Source: Psychromarinibacter sp048262455 (GTDB lineage: Bacteria; Pseudomonadota; Alphaproteobacteria; Rhodobacterales; Rhodobacteraceae). Taken from it: a stretch of 64,000 nt of DNA. Shown here piece after piece: positions 17,057 through 26,004 of the stretch. The stretch is from NCBI GenBank assembly GCA_048262455.1, contig JBLXFD010000013.1:1-64000 (forward strand). Reading direction: 5' to 3'. The notes beneath the pieces were generated by a model. It was not told the origin of the DNA. It searched no databases and saw nothing but the letters and a program-made list of their open reading frames with translations. The translations under genes and the position numbers were made by a program. Positions within the stretch are counted from its first letter, which is position 1. Every line of letters starts with the position of its first letter.

Positions 17057-17719
17057 ATGTCCTTTCGCCCCGCCCTTCCCGACTACATGATCGCGCTGTT
17101 CATCTTCGCCTTCGTCGGCAGCGCGACGATCTTCCAGATCTACGACGAGCTGCCGCCCTGGCGCGACCGCTCGGCCATCGACATGATGAACGGCGGCATG
17201 ATCTGGATGCTCTCGGCGCTGGCGCTGGTAATGGCGATCCTGCGGGCCGACCAGCCGATGAAGGCGGGGATCTGGCTGCTGGGCACGGCGGCGCTGGGGC
17301 TGGTGGCCATCGACGAGCTGATGGGCCTGCACGAGCGCGCCCGCCACATCCGCGACGACGACGACCCCAAGATCGCCATGGCCGTGGGCGCGGGGATCGC
17401 GCTGTACGTGCTGATCCGCACCGAGTCCCTGCGCGGCCGCGCGCTGCGGTTCCTGCTGTTGGGCTTCGCCGTGCACGTGCTCTACCTGCTCAGCGATCTC
17501 GGCGACGGCGACTTCTTCACCATCGCCCTGCCGATCGACACCCTGCGCTGGATCGAGGAGTACCTGGAGGTGACGGCCATGTGCTGCTACTTCGTCGCCT
17601 TCGTCACCATCGTGGTCAACGCGAAACAGCCGCTGGCGGCGCCGGCGCGGGCGGCGGCCCCGGTCGCTGCACCGGCGGAAGCCATGCCAGGCGGCGTGGT
17701 GGCGCGCGGGACCACCTGA
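17057..17719 (+). CDS. Six-helix integral membrane protein of unknown function
   Basis: A 220-residue protein with six hydrophobic segments, around residues 11-30, 47-63, 69-86, 106-122, 128-148 and 160-185. Charged residues cluster at DELMGLHERARHIRDDDD between helices 3 and 4, an acidic/His patch that could bind a metal. An Ala/Pro-rich tail ends the protein. I do not recognise the family. A conserved Glu/His motif in the membrane suggests an enzyme or sensor rather than a channel, which is speculation. It is followed after 104 bp by a solute-binding protein gene. Confidence 0.65.
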   Translation: MSFRPALPDYMIALFIFAFVGSATIFQIYDELPPWRDRSAIDMMNGGMIWMLSALALVMAILRADQPMKAGIWLLGTAALGLVAIDELMGLHERARHIRDDDDPKIAMAVGAGIALYVLIRTESLRGRALRFLLLGFAVHVLYLLSDLGDGDFFTIALPIDTLRWIEEYLEVTAMCCYFVAFVTIVVNAKQPLAAPARAAAPVAAPAEAMPGGVVARGTT

Positions 17720-17823
17720 GCCGCACCCCGCGTCGGCGTCTCGCCGCTTTCGCCCTCAAGGCCGCTTCCGCCGGCGGCGCAAAGCGGTACACTCCCGGCA
17801 AAACCAAGCCGACCGGGAGCCCC

Positions 17824-19677
17824 ATGACACTGTCTCGCCTGGCCTTCGCCGCCGCCCTCTGCCTCGCCCTCCCCGCCGCCCTGCCGCTGCAGGCGCAGGA
17901 GACCGTCACCGCCCACGGCATCTCGCCCTTCGGCGAGCTGAAGTACCCGGCCGACTTCAAGTACTTCGACTACGTCCGGCCGGACGCGCCCAAGGGCGGC
18001 GAGATGACCTTTCTCGGCACCCTCGCCTCGGGCACCTTCGACAGCCTCAACATGTTCATCCTGAAGGGGGAATCGGCGCAGGGGCTGGAGCGGATCCACG
18101 ACGCGCTGCTGGTGCGGGCGCTGGACGAGCCGGCCAGCTACTACGGGCTGATCGCGGAAAGCCTGGAGTACCCGGAGGACCGGTCCTGGGTGATCTTCAA
18201 CCTGCGCCCCGAGGCCCGGTTCTCGGACGGCACGCCCATTACCGCCGAGGACGTGGTCTGGTCGCTGGAGGCCTTCAAGACCAAGGCGGAACCCTACTAC
18301 CGGATCACCCTGGAGGACGTGGAAAGCGCCGAGGCGCTGGACCCGCACCGCGTCAAGGTGACCTTCCGCGAAGGCGCCGCGACCCGCGACCTGCCGGCGC
18401 GGGTGGGCGAGCTGCCGGTGCTGCCGAAACATTACTACGAGACGGTGGATTTCGCGGAATCCACCATGGAGCCGCCGGTGTCCTCGGGCGGCTACCGGGT
18501 GGAACGGGCCGACCCCGGCCGCACCATCACCTACTGCCGCGACGACGACTACTGGGCGCGCGACCTGCCGGTGAACGTCGGCAGCGCCAACTTCGACTGC
18601 TTCACCTACGAGTATTTCGCCGACCGCACCGCCGCCTTCGAGGCCTTCAAGGCGGGCGAGTACCTGCTGCAGGAGGAATTCACCTCGGCGCAATGGGCCA
18701 CGGGCTATGACTTTCCCGCCGTCAGCCGCGGCTGGGTGGTGCTGGACGAGATCCCGGACGGAAGGTCCTCGGGGGCGCAGGGGTTCTTCATGAACCTGCG
18801 GCGCGAGAAGTTCGCCGATCCGCGGGTGCGCGAGGCGATCGGGATGATGTTCAACTTCGAATGGACCAACGCCACCCTGTTCCACGGGCTCTACCAGCGC
18901 ACCGACAGCTTCTGGGAGAACTCGGACCTGCAAGCCGAGGGGCTGCCGGAGGGCGAGGAACTGGCGGTGCTGGAACGCTACCGGGGCCAGTTGCCGGAGA
19001 GCCTGTTCACCGAGCCGGCCTATGTTCCCCGCGTCTCTGCCGACGGCAGCAAGATCGACCGCAGCGCGGTGCGCGCCGCCTCGGCGCTGCTAAGGGCCGC
19101 GGGCTGGGAGGTGGGCAACGACGGCAAGCGGCGAAACGCGGAGGGCAAGCTGCTGGAGGTGGAGGTGCTGACCGACAGCGCCAGCCTGGAGCGGATCCTG
19201 CTGCCCTTCGTGGAGAACCTGCGCCGGGTGGGGATCGAGACCCAGCTGGTGAAGGTCGACCCGGCGCAGGAGGTGGAGCGGCAGGAGAATTTCGATTTCG
19301 ACATCATGGTCGCCCGCATCTCGCTGCCGGTGCGCCCCTCGGTGGAGCTGCGAACGGTCTTCGGCTCGCAGGGAGCGGACAACCCCGGCACGCTGAACCT
19401 TGCGGGGGTGGCCGACCCGGTGGTGGACGCGCTGATCGAGGAGATTGTCGGCGCCGCGGACGAGGCGGCGATGAAGGTGCGGGTGCGGGCGCTGGACCGG
19501 GTGCTGCGGTCCAAGCACATCTGGGTGCCGAACTGGTTCAAGGGCACCCACTGGCTGGCCTACTGGGACGTCTTCGGGCGGCCCAAGACGAAGCCGGCCT
19601 TCGACCGGGGCGTGGATTTCTGGTGGTGGGACGAGGACCGCTACCAGGCGCTGAAGGCGGCGGGGGCGCTGCGGTAG
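17824..19677 (+). CDS. Family-5 periplasmic solute-binding protein (YejA/microcin C-type), solo
   Basis: A 617-residue extracytoplasmic binding protein. It has a Sec signal (MTLSRLAFAAALCLALPAALPLQAQ), then the YejA-type start AHGISPFGELKYPADFKYFDYVRPDAPKGGEM and the SBP_bac_5 core (FSDGTPITAEDVVWSLEAFK). It ends in FWWWDEDRYQ, typical of this branch. YejA proteins feed the YejBEF importer for oligopeptides. Here no permease or ATPase gene adjoins, so it must use a transporter encoded elsewhere. Confidence 0.9.
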   Translation: MTLSRLAFAAALCLALPAALPLQAQETVTAHGISPFGELKYPADFKYFDYVRPDAPKGGEMTFLGTLASGTFDSLNMFILKGESAQGLERIHDALLVRALDEPASYYGLIAESLEYPEDRSWVIFNLRPEARFSDGTPITAEDVVWSLEAFKTKAEPYYRITLEDVESAEALDPHRVKVTFREGAATRDLPARVGELPVLPKHYYETVDFAESTMEPPVSSGGYRVERADPGRTITYCRDDDYWARDLPVNVGSANFDCFTYEYFADRTAAFEAFKAGEYLLQEEFTSAQWATGYDFPAVSRGWVVLDEIPDGRSSGAQGFFMNLRREKFADPRVREAIGMMFNFEWTNATLFHGLYQRTDSFWENSDLQAEGLPEGEELAVLERYRGQLPESLFTEPAYVPRVSADGSKIDRSAVRAASALLRAAGWEVGNDGKRRNAEGKLLEVEVLTDSASLERILLPFVENLRRVGIETQLVKVDPAQEVERQENFDFDIMVARISLPVRPSVELRTVFGSQGADNPGTLNLAGVADPVVDALIEEIVGAADEAAMKVRVRALDRVLRSKHIWVPNWFKGTHWLAYWDVFGRPKTKPAFDRGVDFWWWDEDRYQALKAAGALR

Positions 19678-19702
19678 CGCGCCCGCCTGTCCGGGGGCGG
19701 AC

Positions 19703-19724
19703 GGCGGGCTGAAGCCCGCCCTAC
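19703..19724. repeat. GGCGGGCTGAAGCCCGCC-type palindromic repeat
   Basis: GGCGGGC and GCCCGCC arms around TGAA, followed by CTAC. Close relatives occur at 29385-29407, 29603-29624 and 29820-29842 with GGCGGGG/CCCCGCC arms. All lie between genes, as expected for a short interspersed palindromic element. Confidence 0.6.
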
Positions 19725-19773
19725 GGCGGTGGCGGCGTGGTGCCCTTGCCCGGCGGGGGCGCGGGCGGGGGGT

Positions 19774-19942
19774 GCGGAGCCTCCGGCGGGGATATTTGGA
19801 ACCGGAAGAATTGGGGGTTTGGCGCGCAGTCCGGGGCGTGGCGCGGGCGGCGGCGGATTGGATTGGGGACGGAGTGATTTTGCCCGGCGGCGGTGCGGCT
19901 GGTGGGGGCGGAGCCTCCGGCGGGATATTTGGAGCCGGAAGA
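19774..19942. repeat. Two copies of a GGAGCCTCCGGCGGG-ATATTTGGA intergenic repeat
   Basis: Copies at 19774-19810 and 19908-19942 share about 33 of 37 positions, including GCGGAGCCTCCGGCGGG, ATATTTGGA and CCGGAAGA. The 5' part folds on itself (GGAGCCTCC). From memory this motif is widespread between genes in Rhodobacteraceae. Together with the palindrome at 19703 it fills the 19678-19951 gap; no gene is seen there. Confidence 0.65.
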
Positions 19943-19951
19943 TGCCGGGGG

Positions 19952-20593
19952 TCAGCCGAGGTAGGTGACGATCATCTCGGCGGCTTTCTCGGCGTGGCCG
20001 GCCAGCCAGTCTTCGCCGATCGGGGCGCGGAAGACGGCGCGCAGGGTGTGCATGTTGGAGATCGGGAACCAGCAGACCGAGGCGATGAAGATGTACAGTT
20101 CCACCGGGGTGATCTCTGTCCGGAACTGGCCCCGGGCGCGGCCGCGGCGCAGGATTTCCGAGACCCGTTCCAGCAGCAGCGACTGGATCTCGTAGGCGTC
20201 CTCCAGCTCGCGCACCGTCTCGCCGCCCATCAGGTTCTCGGTGTTCAGCATCCGGATAAACCAGGGATTGCGGAAGAAGTGGTCCATGGTGAAGCGCACC
20301 AGCGCGCGGATCGCCTCGGCAGGGTCGAGCGTGTCCAGCTGCAGCCGCGCCTCGCCCTGGCGGATCTGCAGGTAGGCCTCGCGCAGGGCGGCGGCGTAGA
20401 GGGCGTTCTTGTCGCCGAAGTAGTCGTAGATCATCGGCTTGCTGACCCCGGCGCGCCGGGCGATGCGGTCCATCCGCGCGCCGGAATGGCCGGCGTCGGA
20501 GAATTCCTCCAGCGCCGCCTGCAGGATCGCCGCCCGCGTCACCTCGGGGTTGCGCTTGCGGTCCTTTCGGATCGGGGAGGGTTCACCCGCCAT
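19952..20593 (-). CDS. TetR-family repressor, probable regulator of the Tct/DUF993 operons
   Basis: A 213-residue regulator. Its N-terminal HTH reads TRAAILQAALEEFSDAGHSGARMDRIARRAGVSKPMIYDYFGDKNALY, and the C-terminal ligand domain resembles the AcrR/NemR TetR_C group (DHFFRNPWFIRMLNTENL). It is the last gene of the operon from 23776, so it would be autoregulated. Two near-identical 22-bp inverted repeats, one at the promoter of this operon and one at that of the neighbouring TctCBA operon, are the candidate operators. The ligand is probably a substrate or intermediate of the pathway (inference). Confidence 0.9.
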   Translation of the reverse strand: MAGEPSPIRKDRKRNPEVTRAAILQAALEEFSDAGHSGARMDRIARRAGVSKPMIYDYFGDKNALYAAALREAYLQIRQGEARLQLDTLDPAEAIRALVRFTMDHFFRNPWFIRMLNTENLMGGETVRELEDAYEIQSLLLERVSEILRRGRARGQFRTEITPVELYIFIASVCWFPISNMHTLRAVFRAPIGEDWLAGHAEKAAEMIVTYLG

Positions 20594-20649
20594 CACTGCC
20601 TTTCGTTGTGGCGCCCCGCCCCCGGCCGGCGGCGGGGCGCGCATGGGCC

Positions 20650-21477
20650 CTAGCAGACCGTGCGGCCGCGTTCCACCACCGTCGACAGCACCTCGTCCGC
20701 GTCGCGGGTCCACCAGTCGAGGGCCGAGAAGATCTCTACCTCGTTGAGGCCGGTGAAGCCGTTGGCCTCTGCCAGCATGCGCAGGCGGGGGATGTCGATC
20801 ACCCCGTCGCCCATCATGCCGCGGTCGGTCAGCAGGTGCCGGGTGGGCACCAGCCAGTCGCAGATGTGGAAGGCGAGGATGCGGTCCTTGCCGGCGCGCT
20901 TCAGCTGCGCCTCCAGCTCGAAGTCCCACCAGACGTGGTAGACGTCCACCGCGCAGCCGATGCCCTCGCCCAGCCGGTCGCAGATGTCGAGCGCCTGGCG
21001 CATGGTGTTCACGCAGGCGCGGTCGGCGGCGTACATCGGGTGCAGCGGCTCGATCGCCACCTTGACGCCCTGCTTGCGCGCGTACTCGAGGGTCTTGGCC
21101 AGACCTTCCTCCACCAGTTCCCAGGCGCCCGGCAGGTCGCGGCTACCCTTCGGCAGGCCGCCCGCCACCATCACCAGGCAGGCGGCGCCCAGTTCCGCCG
21201 CCTCGTCCACCGCGCGGCGGTTGTCGTCGATGACCTGCTGGTCGACAGCGCCGGCCTCTGTGAACATGCCGCCACGGCACAGGCCCGAGACGGACAAGCC
21301 CGCCGCGCGGATCGCCTTGGCGGCTTTCGTGGTGCCCATCTCGTGCAGCTTGTCGCGCCAGGGGGCGATGCCGCCGATGCCGTGGCGCTGGCAGCCCTCG
21401 ATGCACTGCTCCAGCGTCCATTGCTCGCGCACCGTCGCCGTGTTCAGCGACAGCCGGTCCGGGGACAGCCCGGTCAT
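20650..21477 (-). CDS. Sugar phosphate isomerase/epimerase (xylose-isomerase-like TIM barrel)
   Basis: A 275-residue AP_endonuc_2 family TIM barrel. It shows RLSLNTATVREQWTLEQCIEGCQRHGIGGIAPWRDKL at the start, the metal-site strands VKVAIEPLHPMY and GCAVDVYHVWW, then AFHICDWLVP and GLNEVEIFS with the expected metal-binding Glu/Asp/His residues. Members epimerise or dehydrate keto-sugars and inositol derivatives. Its ATG overlaps the DUF993 stop by 4 bp. It lies upstream of the TetR gene, in the second operon. Confidence 0.88.
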   Translation of the reverse strand: MTGLSPDRLSLNTATVREQWTLEQCIEGCQRHGIGGIAPWRDKLHEMGTTKAAKAIRAAGLSVSGLCRGGMFTEAGAVDQQVIDDNRRAVDEAAELGAACLVMVAGGLPKGSRDLPGAWELVEEGLAKTLEYARKQGVKVAIEPLHPMYAADRACVNTMRQALDICDRLGEGIGCAVDVYHVWWDFELEAQLKRAGKDRILAFHICDWLVPTRHLLTDRGMMGDGVIDIPRLRMLAEANGFTGLNEVEIFSALDWWTRDADEVLSTVVERGRTVC

Positions 21478-22619
21478 AGCTGCACCCCCCGCGCGGCAAA
21501 GACCGGCCGGGCGCGGGCCGCCGCCATTTCGGGGTCGGTGAAGAGGCCCGCGTCGTTGGCCATGCGGATGATCTCCGCCAGGTGCCGGGTGGAGCGGGTG
21601 CTTTCCTGCCCGCCGATCATTGTGAAGTGGTCCTGGTGCCCGGTCAGGTAGGCCAGGAACACCACGCCCGTCTTGTAGAACCGGGTGGGCGCGCGGAAGA
21701 TGTGGCGCGACAGCGGGACGGTGGGGCCGAAGGTGTCGTGGTAGCCCCTGGTGTCGCCCGCGGCCAGCCGGGTCAGCGCCCGGGCGGCGGCGGGGGCGAT
21801 GGGATCGAAGATGCCCAGCAGCGCGTGGCTGTGCCCCTGCTCGTCCCCCTCGATCAGGTCGGGGTAGTTGAAGTCGTCGCCGGTGTACATCCGCACGCCT
21901 TCTGGCAGGCGACGGCGCATGGCGATTTCCTTTTCCGCCGAGAGCAGCGAGATCTTGATGCCGTCGATCTTGTCCGCGCTGGTCTCGATCACCGAGACGG
22001 CGGTGTCCATCGCCGCCATGTGGTCGCCCGAGCCCCAGTAGCCTTCCAGCGCCGGGTCGAACATCTCGCCCAGCCAGTGCAGGATCGCCGGCTGCTGCAG
22101 GCCCGAGAGCACCCGCTCGTAGACCCGCGCGTAGTCGTCCGGTCCCTTGGCGGCCTTGGCCAGCGCGCGGCTGGCCATCAGGATCACGCGCGAGCCGGCG
22201 GCTTCCACCGCCTCGCATTGTTCCTCGTAGGCGCGGATCACGTCGTCCACGGTCACGTCCGGGCCGGGCGCCAGGTGGTCGGTGCCGGCGCCCGAGGCGA
22301 TCAGGTGGTTGCCGGCGCGGGCCATCTCGGTCGAGCGGCGGATCAGTTCCAGCGAGGTGGGCCAGTCGAGGCCCATGCCGCGCTGTGCCGTGTCCATCGC
22401 CTCGGCGACGCCGAAGCCGAGGCCCCAGAGGTGTTCGCGGAAGGCCAGGGTGCGGTCCCAGTCCACCGGCGCGTCAAGCCATGGGTCGCAGTCCGCCAGC
22501 GGGTCGGCCACCACGTGGGCGGCGGCATAGGCGGTGCGGTTCCACTTGCCGCCCTTGTCCGGCTGCGGTCCGGCGACGAGGGTGACCTCGCCGCCCGGCA
22601 GGTTCAGCTTGGTGCTCAT
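21474..22619 (-). CDS. DUF993 protein (dihydrodipicolinate-synthase-like aldolase fold)
   Basis: A 381-residue protein of DUF993, related to the DHDPS/N-acetylneuraminate lyase barrel. The Schiff-base-like strand is DKIDGIKISLLSAEKE, with a Lys in the expected place, followed by YTGDDFNYPDLIEGD. This suggests a retro-aldol or dehydratase step, but the substrate is not established. Its start overlaps the MocA gene end by 4 bp and its stop overlaps the epimerase start, so the three enzymes are translationally coupled. Confidence 0.85.
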   Translation of the reverse strand: MSTKLNLPGGEVTLVAGPQPDKGGKWNRTAYAAAHVVADPLADCDPWLDAPVDWDRTLAFREHLWGLGFGVAEAMDTAQRGMGLDWPTSLELIRRSTEMARAGNHLIASGAGTDHLAPGPDVTVDDVIRAYEEQCEAVEAAGSRVILMASRALAKAAKGPDDYARVYERVLSGLQQPAILHWLGEMFDPALEGYWGSGDHMAAMDTAVSVIETSADKIDGIKISLLSAEKEIAMRRRLPEGVRMYTGDDFNYPDLIEGDEQGHSHALLGIFDPIAPAAARALTRLAAGDTRGYHDTFGPTVPLSRHIFRAPTRFYKTGVVFLAYLTGHQDHFTMIGGQESTRSTRHLAEIIRMANDAGLFTDPEMAAARARPVFAARGVQL

Positions 22620-23776
22620 ATCCCCAGGTCCTCCAGGTCCACCCAGCAGCGCTTGCGCGAGCTTTCATAGCCCGCCTCGGCCAGCTGCACCCCCTTGGCG
22701 CCCTCGGCCAGGGTGTAGGAGAAGGGCGCGTCCTCGACCACGTGGCGCAGGAACTGTTCCCACTGCACCTTGAAGCCGTTGTCGAAGACGGTGTTGTCCG
22801 GCACCTCTTCCCAGTGCTCGTAGAAGTCCAGCGCGTTGGGCTCGTCCGGGTTCCAGACGGGTTTCGGGGTATTGACCCGGTGCTGGGCGACGCAGGAATG
22901 CAGCCCCGCCACCGCCGAGCCGTGGGTGCCGTCCACCTGGAAGGTCACCAGGTCGTCGCGTCGCACGCGGGTGCACCAGCTGGAGTTGATGTGCGCGACG
23001 ATGTCGCCGTCCGGCCCGTCCAGCAGGAAGGTGGCATAGGCGGCGTCGTCGGCGGTGGCCTTGAAGCGGTTGCCCTGCTCGTCCAGCCGCTCGTCGATAT
23101 GGGTGAAGCCGAGGCAGCTGACCGATTTCACCGGGGCGATGACGTTGTCCAGCACGTAGCGCCAGTGGCACAGCATGTCCGAGATCATGCCGCCGCCGTC
23201 CTCGGCGCGGTAGTTCCACGAGGGGCGCTGCGGGGTCAGGTCGTCGCCGGTGAAGACCCAGTAGCCGAACTCGCCCTTCACGCTGAGCATCTTGCCGAAG
23301 TAGCCCAGATCGCGCAGGCGCTTGAGCTTGATCAGCCCCGGCAGGTCCAGCTTGTCGTGGACGATGCCGTTCTTGACCCCGGCCGCCTTGGCGTGGCGGG
23401 CGATGGCGACGGCGTCCTCCAGCTTCTCGCTGACCGGCTTTTCCGAGTAGACGTGCTTGCCCGCGTCGATGGCCTTGGCCAGCAGGCCCGGGCGCATCTG
23501 GGTCGAGGCGGCGTCGAAGAAGATCGTGTCCTCGGGGTTGGCCAGCGCGGCGTCGAGGTCGGTGGTCCAGCGTTCCACCCCGTGGCGCTTTGCCAGCGCC
23601 TCGATCTTGTCGGCGTTGCGGCCCACGATGATCGGGTCGGGCACCAGCCGGGTGCCGTCCGACAGGGCCACGCCGCCCTGGGCGCGGATCGCCAGGACGG
23701 ACCGGATGAGGTGCTGGTTCATGCCCATACGCCCGGTCACGCCGTGCATGATGATGCCGATGCGTTGCTGTTTCAT
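22616..23776 (-). CDS. Gfo/Idh/MocA-family oxidoreductase, first gene of operon
   Basis: A 386-residue NAD(P)-dependent sugar oxidoreductase. The Rossmann start is RIGIIMHGVTGRMGMNQHLIRSV, the family catalytic motif EKP occurs in HVYSEKPVSEKLEDAV, and the C-terminal half-barrel includes MISDMLCHWRYVLDNVIAPVKSV. Members oxidise a sugar hydroxyl, often to a 3-keto sugar. GGAGG lies upstream of the ATG. The promoter region carries TTGACA on the minus strand (23826-23831) and the TetR-type inverted repeat at 23792-23813. Confidence 0.9.
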   Translation of the reverse strand: MKQQRIGIIMHGVTGRMGMNQHLIRSVLAIRAQGGVALSDGTRLVPDPIIVGRNADKIEALAKRHGVERWTTDLDAALANPEDTIFFDAASTQMRPGLLAKAIDAGKHVYSEKPVSEKLEDAVAIARHAKAAGVKNGIVHDKLDLPGLIKLKRLRDLGYFGKMLSVKGEFGYWVFTGDDLTPQRPSWNYRAEDGGGMISDMLCHWRYVLDNVIAPVKSVSCLGFTHIDERLDEQGNRFKATADDAAYATFLLDGPDGDIVAHINSSWCTRVRRDDLVTFQVDGTHGSAVAGLHSCVAQHRVNTPKPVWNPDEPNALDFYEHWEEVPDNTVFDNGFKVQWEQFLRHVVEDAPFSYTLAEGAKGVQLAEAGYESSRKRCWVDLEDLGI

Positions 23777-23791
23777 TCGATCCTCCTGAAG

Positions 23792-23813
23792 TAATCTACC
23801 GTTTGGTAGGTTA
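23792..23813. promoter_or_regulatory. Candidate TetR operator, copy 1
   Basis: Inverted repeat with arms TAATCTACC and GGTAGGTTA around GTTT (8 of 9 arm positions pair). It ends 15 bp before the MocA ATG and would cover the -10 region of a promoter whose minus-strand -35 is TTGACA (23826-23831). A near copy lies at 29094-29115 in the same position relative to tctC. Confidence 0.75.
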
Positions 23814-23860
23814 CGGGGCGAATTCTGTCAAGCCCCGCGTTGAAACGTTTTACGGGACGG

Positions 23861-25177
23861 TCAGGCGCTGCCGAACCCCGGCGCGTCCAGCGAGGACAGG
23901 TCCACCTGCCCCGCCTCGATCCGCAGCGCGGGGCGGCCGCCGACCAGGGTGTAAAGGCCGGGGTGCGCGGCCAGCAGCCTGCCCCGCTCTGCCTCGGGCA
24001 CGCCCTGGAAGCCGCCGGCGAAGTGGTGGCCGTTCCGCTCTACATCCGGGACGCCGCAGGCGGACATCATCGCCGCGTCCTGCTGCCAGCACAGGCCCGG
24101 CTGGCAGGTCAGGTCCTCGCCCGAGAGAATCGCCCCCGCCGCCCGCGCCCGCGCCATGTTCAGCAGCGCCTTCAGCACCCCCTTGCAGCTTTTGATCGAG
24201 GTGCCCGACCAGCCAAGCGCCAGCGCCCGGGCGAAGGCGTCCTCGGTATCGTCGCTTTCGTCGATCACCAGCGGCACCGGGGCGCGGACCGGCGCCGACA
24301 GAGCGGTTTCGCGGGCGAAGGGCTGCTCGACGAACCGCAGGGCGGACATCATCGGCGCCAGCGCCTCGTCCTCGCGCAGGGCCTCCAGCAGGTCGGTGAA
24401 GGGGCCCGGCGCGTATTGCTCGTTGGCGTCCAGCGTCACAGCGTCCACCCGGCCCGCGCCGATCACTTCGGCGATGGCCCGCAGGCGGCGGTGGTCGGCC
24501 TCGGGGTCGCCCTTCAGCTTGATCTTGAAGGCGGCGGTGCCGGTGCGGGCGATGACCTCTTCCAGCGAGACGGGCAGCCCGTCCTCCGGCGCCCCCTGCC
24601 CCACCTCGTCCCGGCGCAGCGGCGCGTCGAAGCCGACGGTGTGGCGCAGCACCAGCCGGCGCGGGGCGCCGATGCCGGACAGCGCGGCGGTGACGGCATT
24701 CGGCGACAGGGCCTCGGGGCAGCCGGCGGCCAGCCCGAACACATCGTCCCGCGCCGCCTTCCAGAACGGCAGGTCCAGCGCGCGGCACAGCGCGTCCAGC
24801 ACCGCCATCTCCACCAGCGAGGGGCCGAACCCCAGCGCCAGCGGCGGCACGCCCGGCAGGTGCGTCGCGGCGCGCAGGGCGCGGGTGACCTCCAGCGCGC
24901 TGCCCTCCAGCCCCGGGGCTTCGGCCACGGCGGCGGCGGTGACGCGGCGCAGCTCGTCGATGGTGTCGGCGTTGCTCAACTCGGCCCGCTTGTCGAACCA
25001 GCGCGGCACCATCAGCTGAGCCGAGCGGCCCTCGGCGCGGGTGCCGCCGGTTTCGATGGTGACATGGCACAGCGCCTCGGCGGTCTCGCGCACCTCGGTA
25101 TTGCCGAACTGGAACGGCAGGCGCATCTTCACCGGCCGCTCGGACCAGCGGGCCTCGAGGATCCGCAGCCGGGTCAT
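23861..25177 (-). CDS. Enolase-superfamily enzyme (mandelate racemase/MLE-like), last gene of TctCBA operon
   Basis: A 438-residue enolase-superfamily protein. The capping domain starts MTRLRILEARWSERPVKMRLPFQFGN. The barrel has AFKIKLKGD (KxK acid/base motif), VTLDANEQYAPG (metal Asp), FVEQPF (metal Glu) and VIDESDD (metal Glu/Asp). The catalytic pattern fits MLE-type members, but the exact reaction (dehydration, racemisation or cycloisomerisation) is not readable. Its ATG overlaps the stop of the epimerase gene by 4 bp. It ends 48 bp before the operator of the next operon. Confidence 0.85.
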   Translation of the reverse strand: MTRLRILEARWSERPVKMRLPFQFGNTEVRETAEALCHVTIETGGTRAEGRSAQLMVPRWFDKRAELSNADTIDELRRVTAAAVAEAPGLEGSALEVTRALRAATHLPGVPPLALGFGPSLVEMAVLDALCRALDLPFWKAARDDVFGLAAGCPEALSPNAVTAALSGIGAPRRLVLRHTVGFDAPLRRDEVGQGAPEDGLPVSLEEVIARTGTAAFKIKLKGDPEADHRRLRAIAEVIGAGRVDAVTLDANEQYAPGPFTDLLEALREDEALAPMMSALRFVEQPFARETALSAPVRAPVPLVIDESDDTEDAFARALALGWSGTSIKSCKGVLKALLNMARARAAGAILSGEDLTCQPGLCWQQDAAMMSACGVPDVERNGHHFAGGFQGVPEAERGRLLAAHPGLYTLVGGRPALRIEAGQVDLSSLDAPGFGSA

Positions 25178-26004
25178 GCCGCCGCTCCTTCGCAGGCGCG
25201 CAGGGTGGCGATGCCGGTGGCGGCGGTGACGCGGGCGTCCAGCAGGGTGCGGAAGGGTTCGACCCCCACCGGCCGGTCCCAGCCGCTGTCCAGCAGCGCC
25301 GCGACGATTTCGGGGAACGGGTCGGTGCCCATGCCCGGCGCGCCGCGGTTGGTGTCGTTGGCGTGGATGTGCCCGATCACCCCGCGCGGCACCCAGTCGC
25401 GGATCAGCTGCGCCACTGGCGGTTCCTGCTGCCCCGCGGCGCTGATGTCGATCATGGTGCGGAAGGCGGGGCTTGCCACCGCCTCTGCCAGCGCGGCGCC
25501 TTCGGCGACGGTGTTGATCACTTGGGTCTCCCTGGCCGACAACGGCTCTATGCAATAGGTAAGGCCCCGCGCCTCGGCGGCGGCGGCGACCGGGGCGAAG
25601 AAACCGGCGAGGTGGCGGATAAGCGCGTCATCTCCCATCCCCTCGGGCCGCAGGCGCTGGGCGGGCGAGCCGTGGATCAGCACCTTGCCGCCAAGGTCCG
25701 CGCAAAGATCCACCAGCCCCAGCAGGATCGTCTGCGTCTTTGCCTGCCGCGCGGGATCGGTGATCGAGGCCTCGGGGTAGCCGCTCAGCAGCCAGTGCAG
25801 GCCGGTGACGCGGATGCCGGCATCCTCGACCGCGGCGCGGATCCCGGCGACCTTGCCGGCGGACAGCCGGTGCGGCGCCGCGTCCAGCGTGGCGGGCGCC
25901 AGCTCCAGCCCGGCATAGCCAAGCTCCGCCGCCACCCGCGCCTGCGCGGCAAGGTCCATCCCCTCGGCCGCCAGCAACTCGTTACACAGGGTATACTCAA
26001 GCAT
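25174..26004 (-). CDS. Sugar phosphate isomerase/epimerase (TIM barrel)
   Basis: A 276-residue AP_endonuc_2 TIM barrel. It has LEYTLCNELLAAEGMDLAAQARVAAELGYAGLELAP, HGSPAQ, LTYCIEPLSARETQVINTV with a metal-site Glu, FRTMIDISAA, IGHIHANDTNRGAPGMGTDPF and VGVEPF. This is the layout of D-tagatose/L-ribulose 3-epimerase or hydroxypyruvate-isomerase-like enzymes. It overlaps tctA upstream by 8 bp and the enolase-family gene downstream by 4 bp, so it is part of the same operon. Confidence 0.88.
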   Translation of the reverse strand: MLEYTLCNELLAAEGMDLAAQARVAAELGYAGLELAPATLDAAPHRLSAGKVAGIRAAVEDAGIRVTGLHWLLSGYPEASITDPARQAKTQTILLGLVDLCADLGGKVLIHGSPAQRLRPEGMGDDALIRHLAGFFAPVAAAAEARGLTYCIEPLSARETQVINTVAEGAALAEAVASPAFRTMIDISAAGQQEPPVAQLIRDWVPRGVIGHIHANDTNRGAPGMGTDPFPEIVAALLDSGWDRPVGVEPFRTLLDARVTAATGIATLRACEGAAA

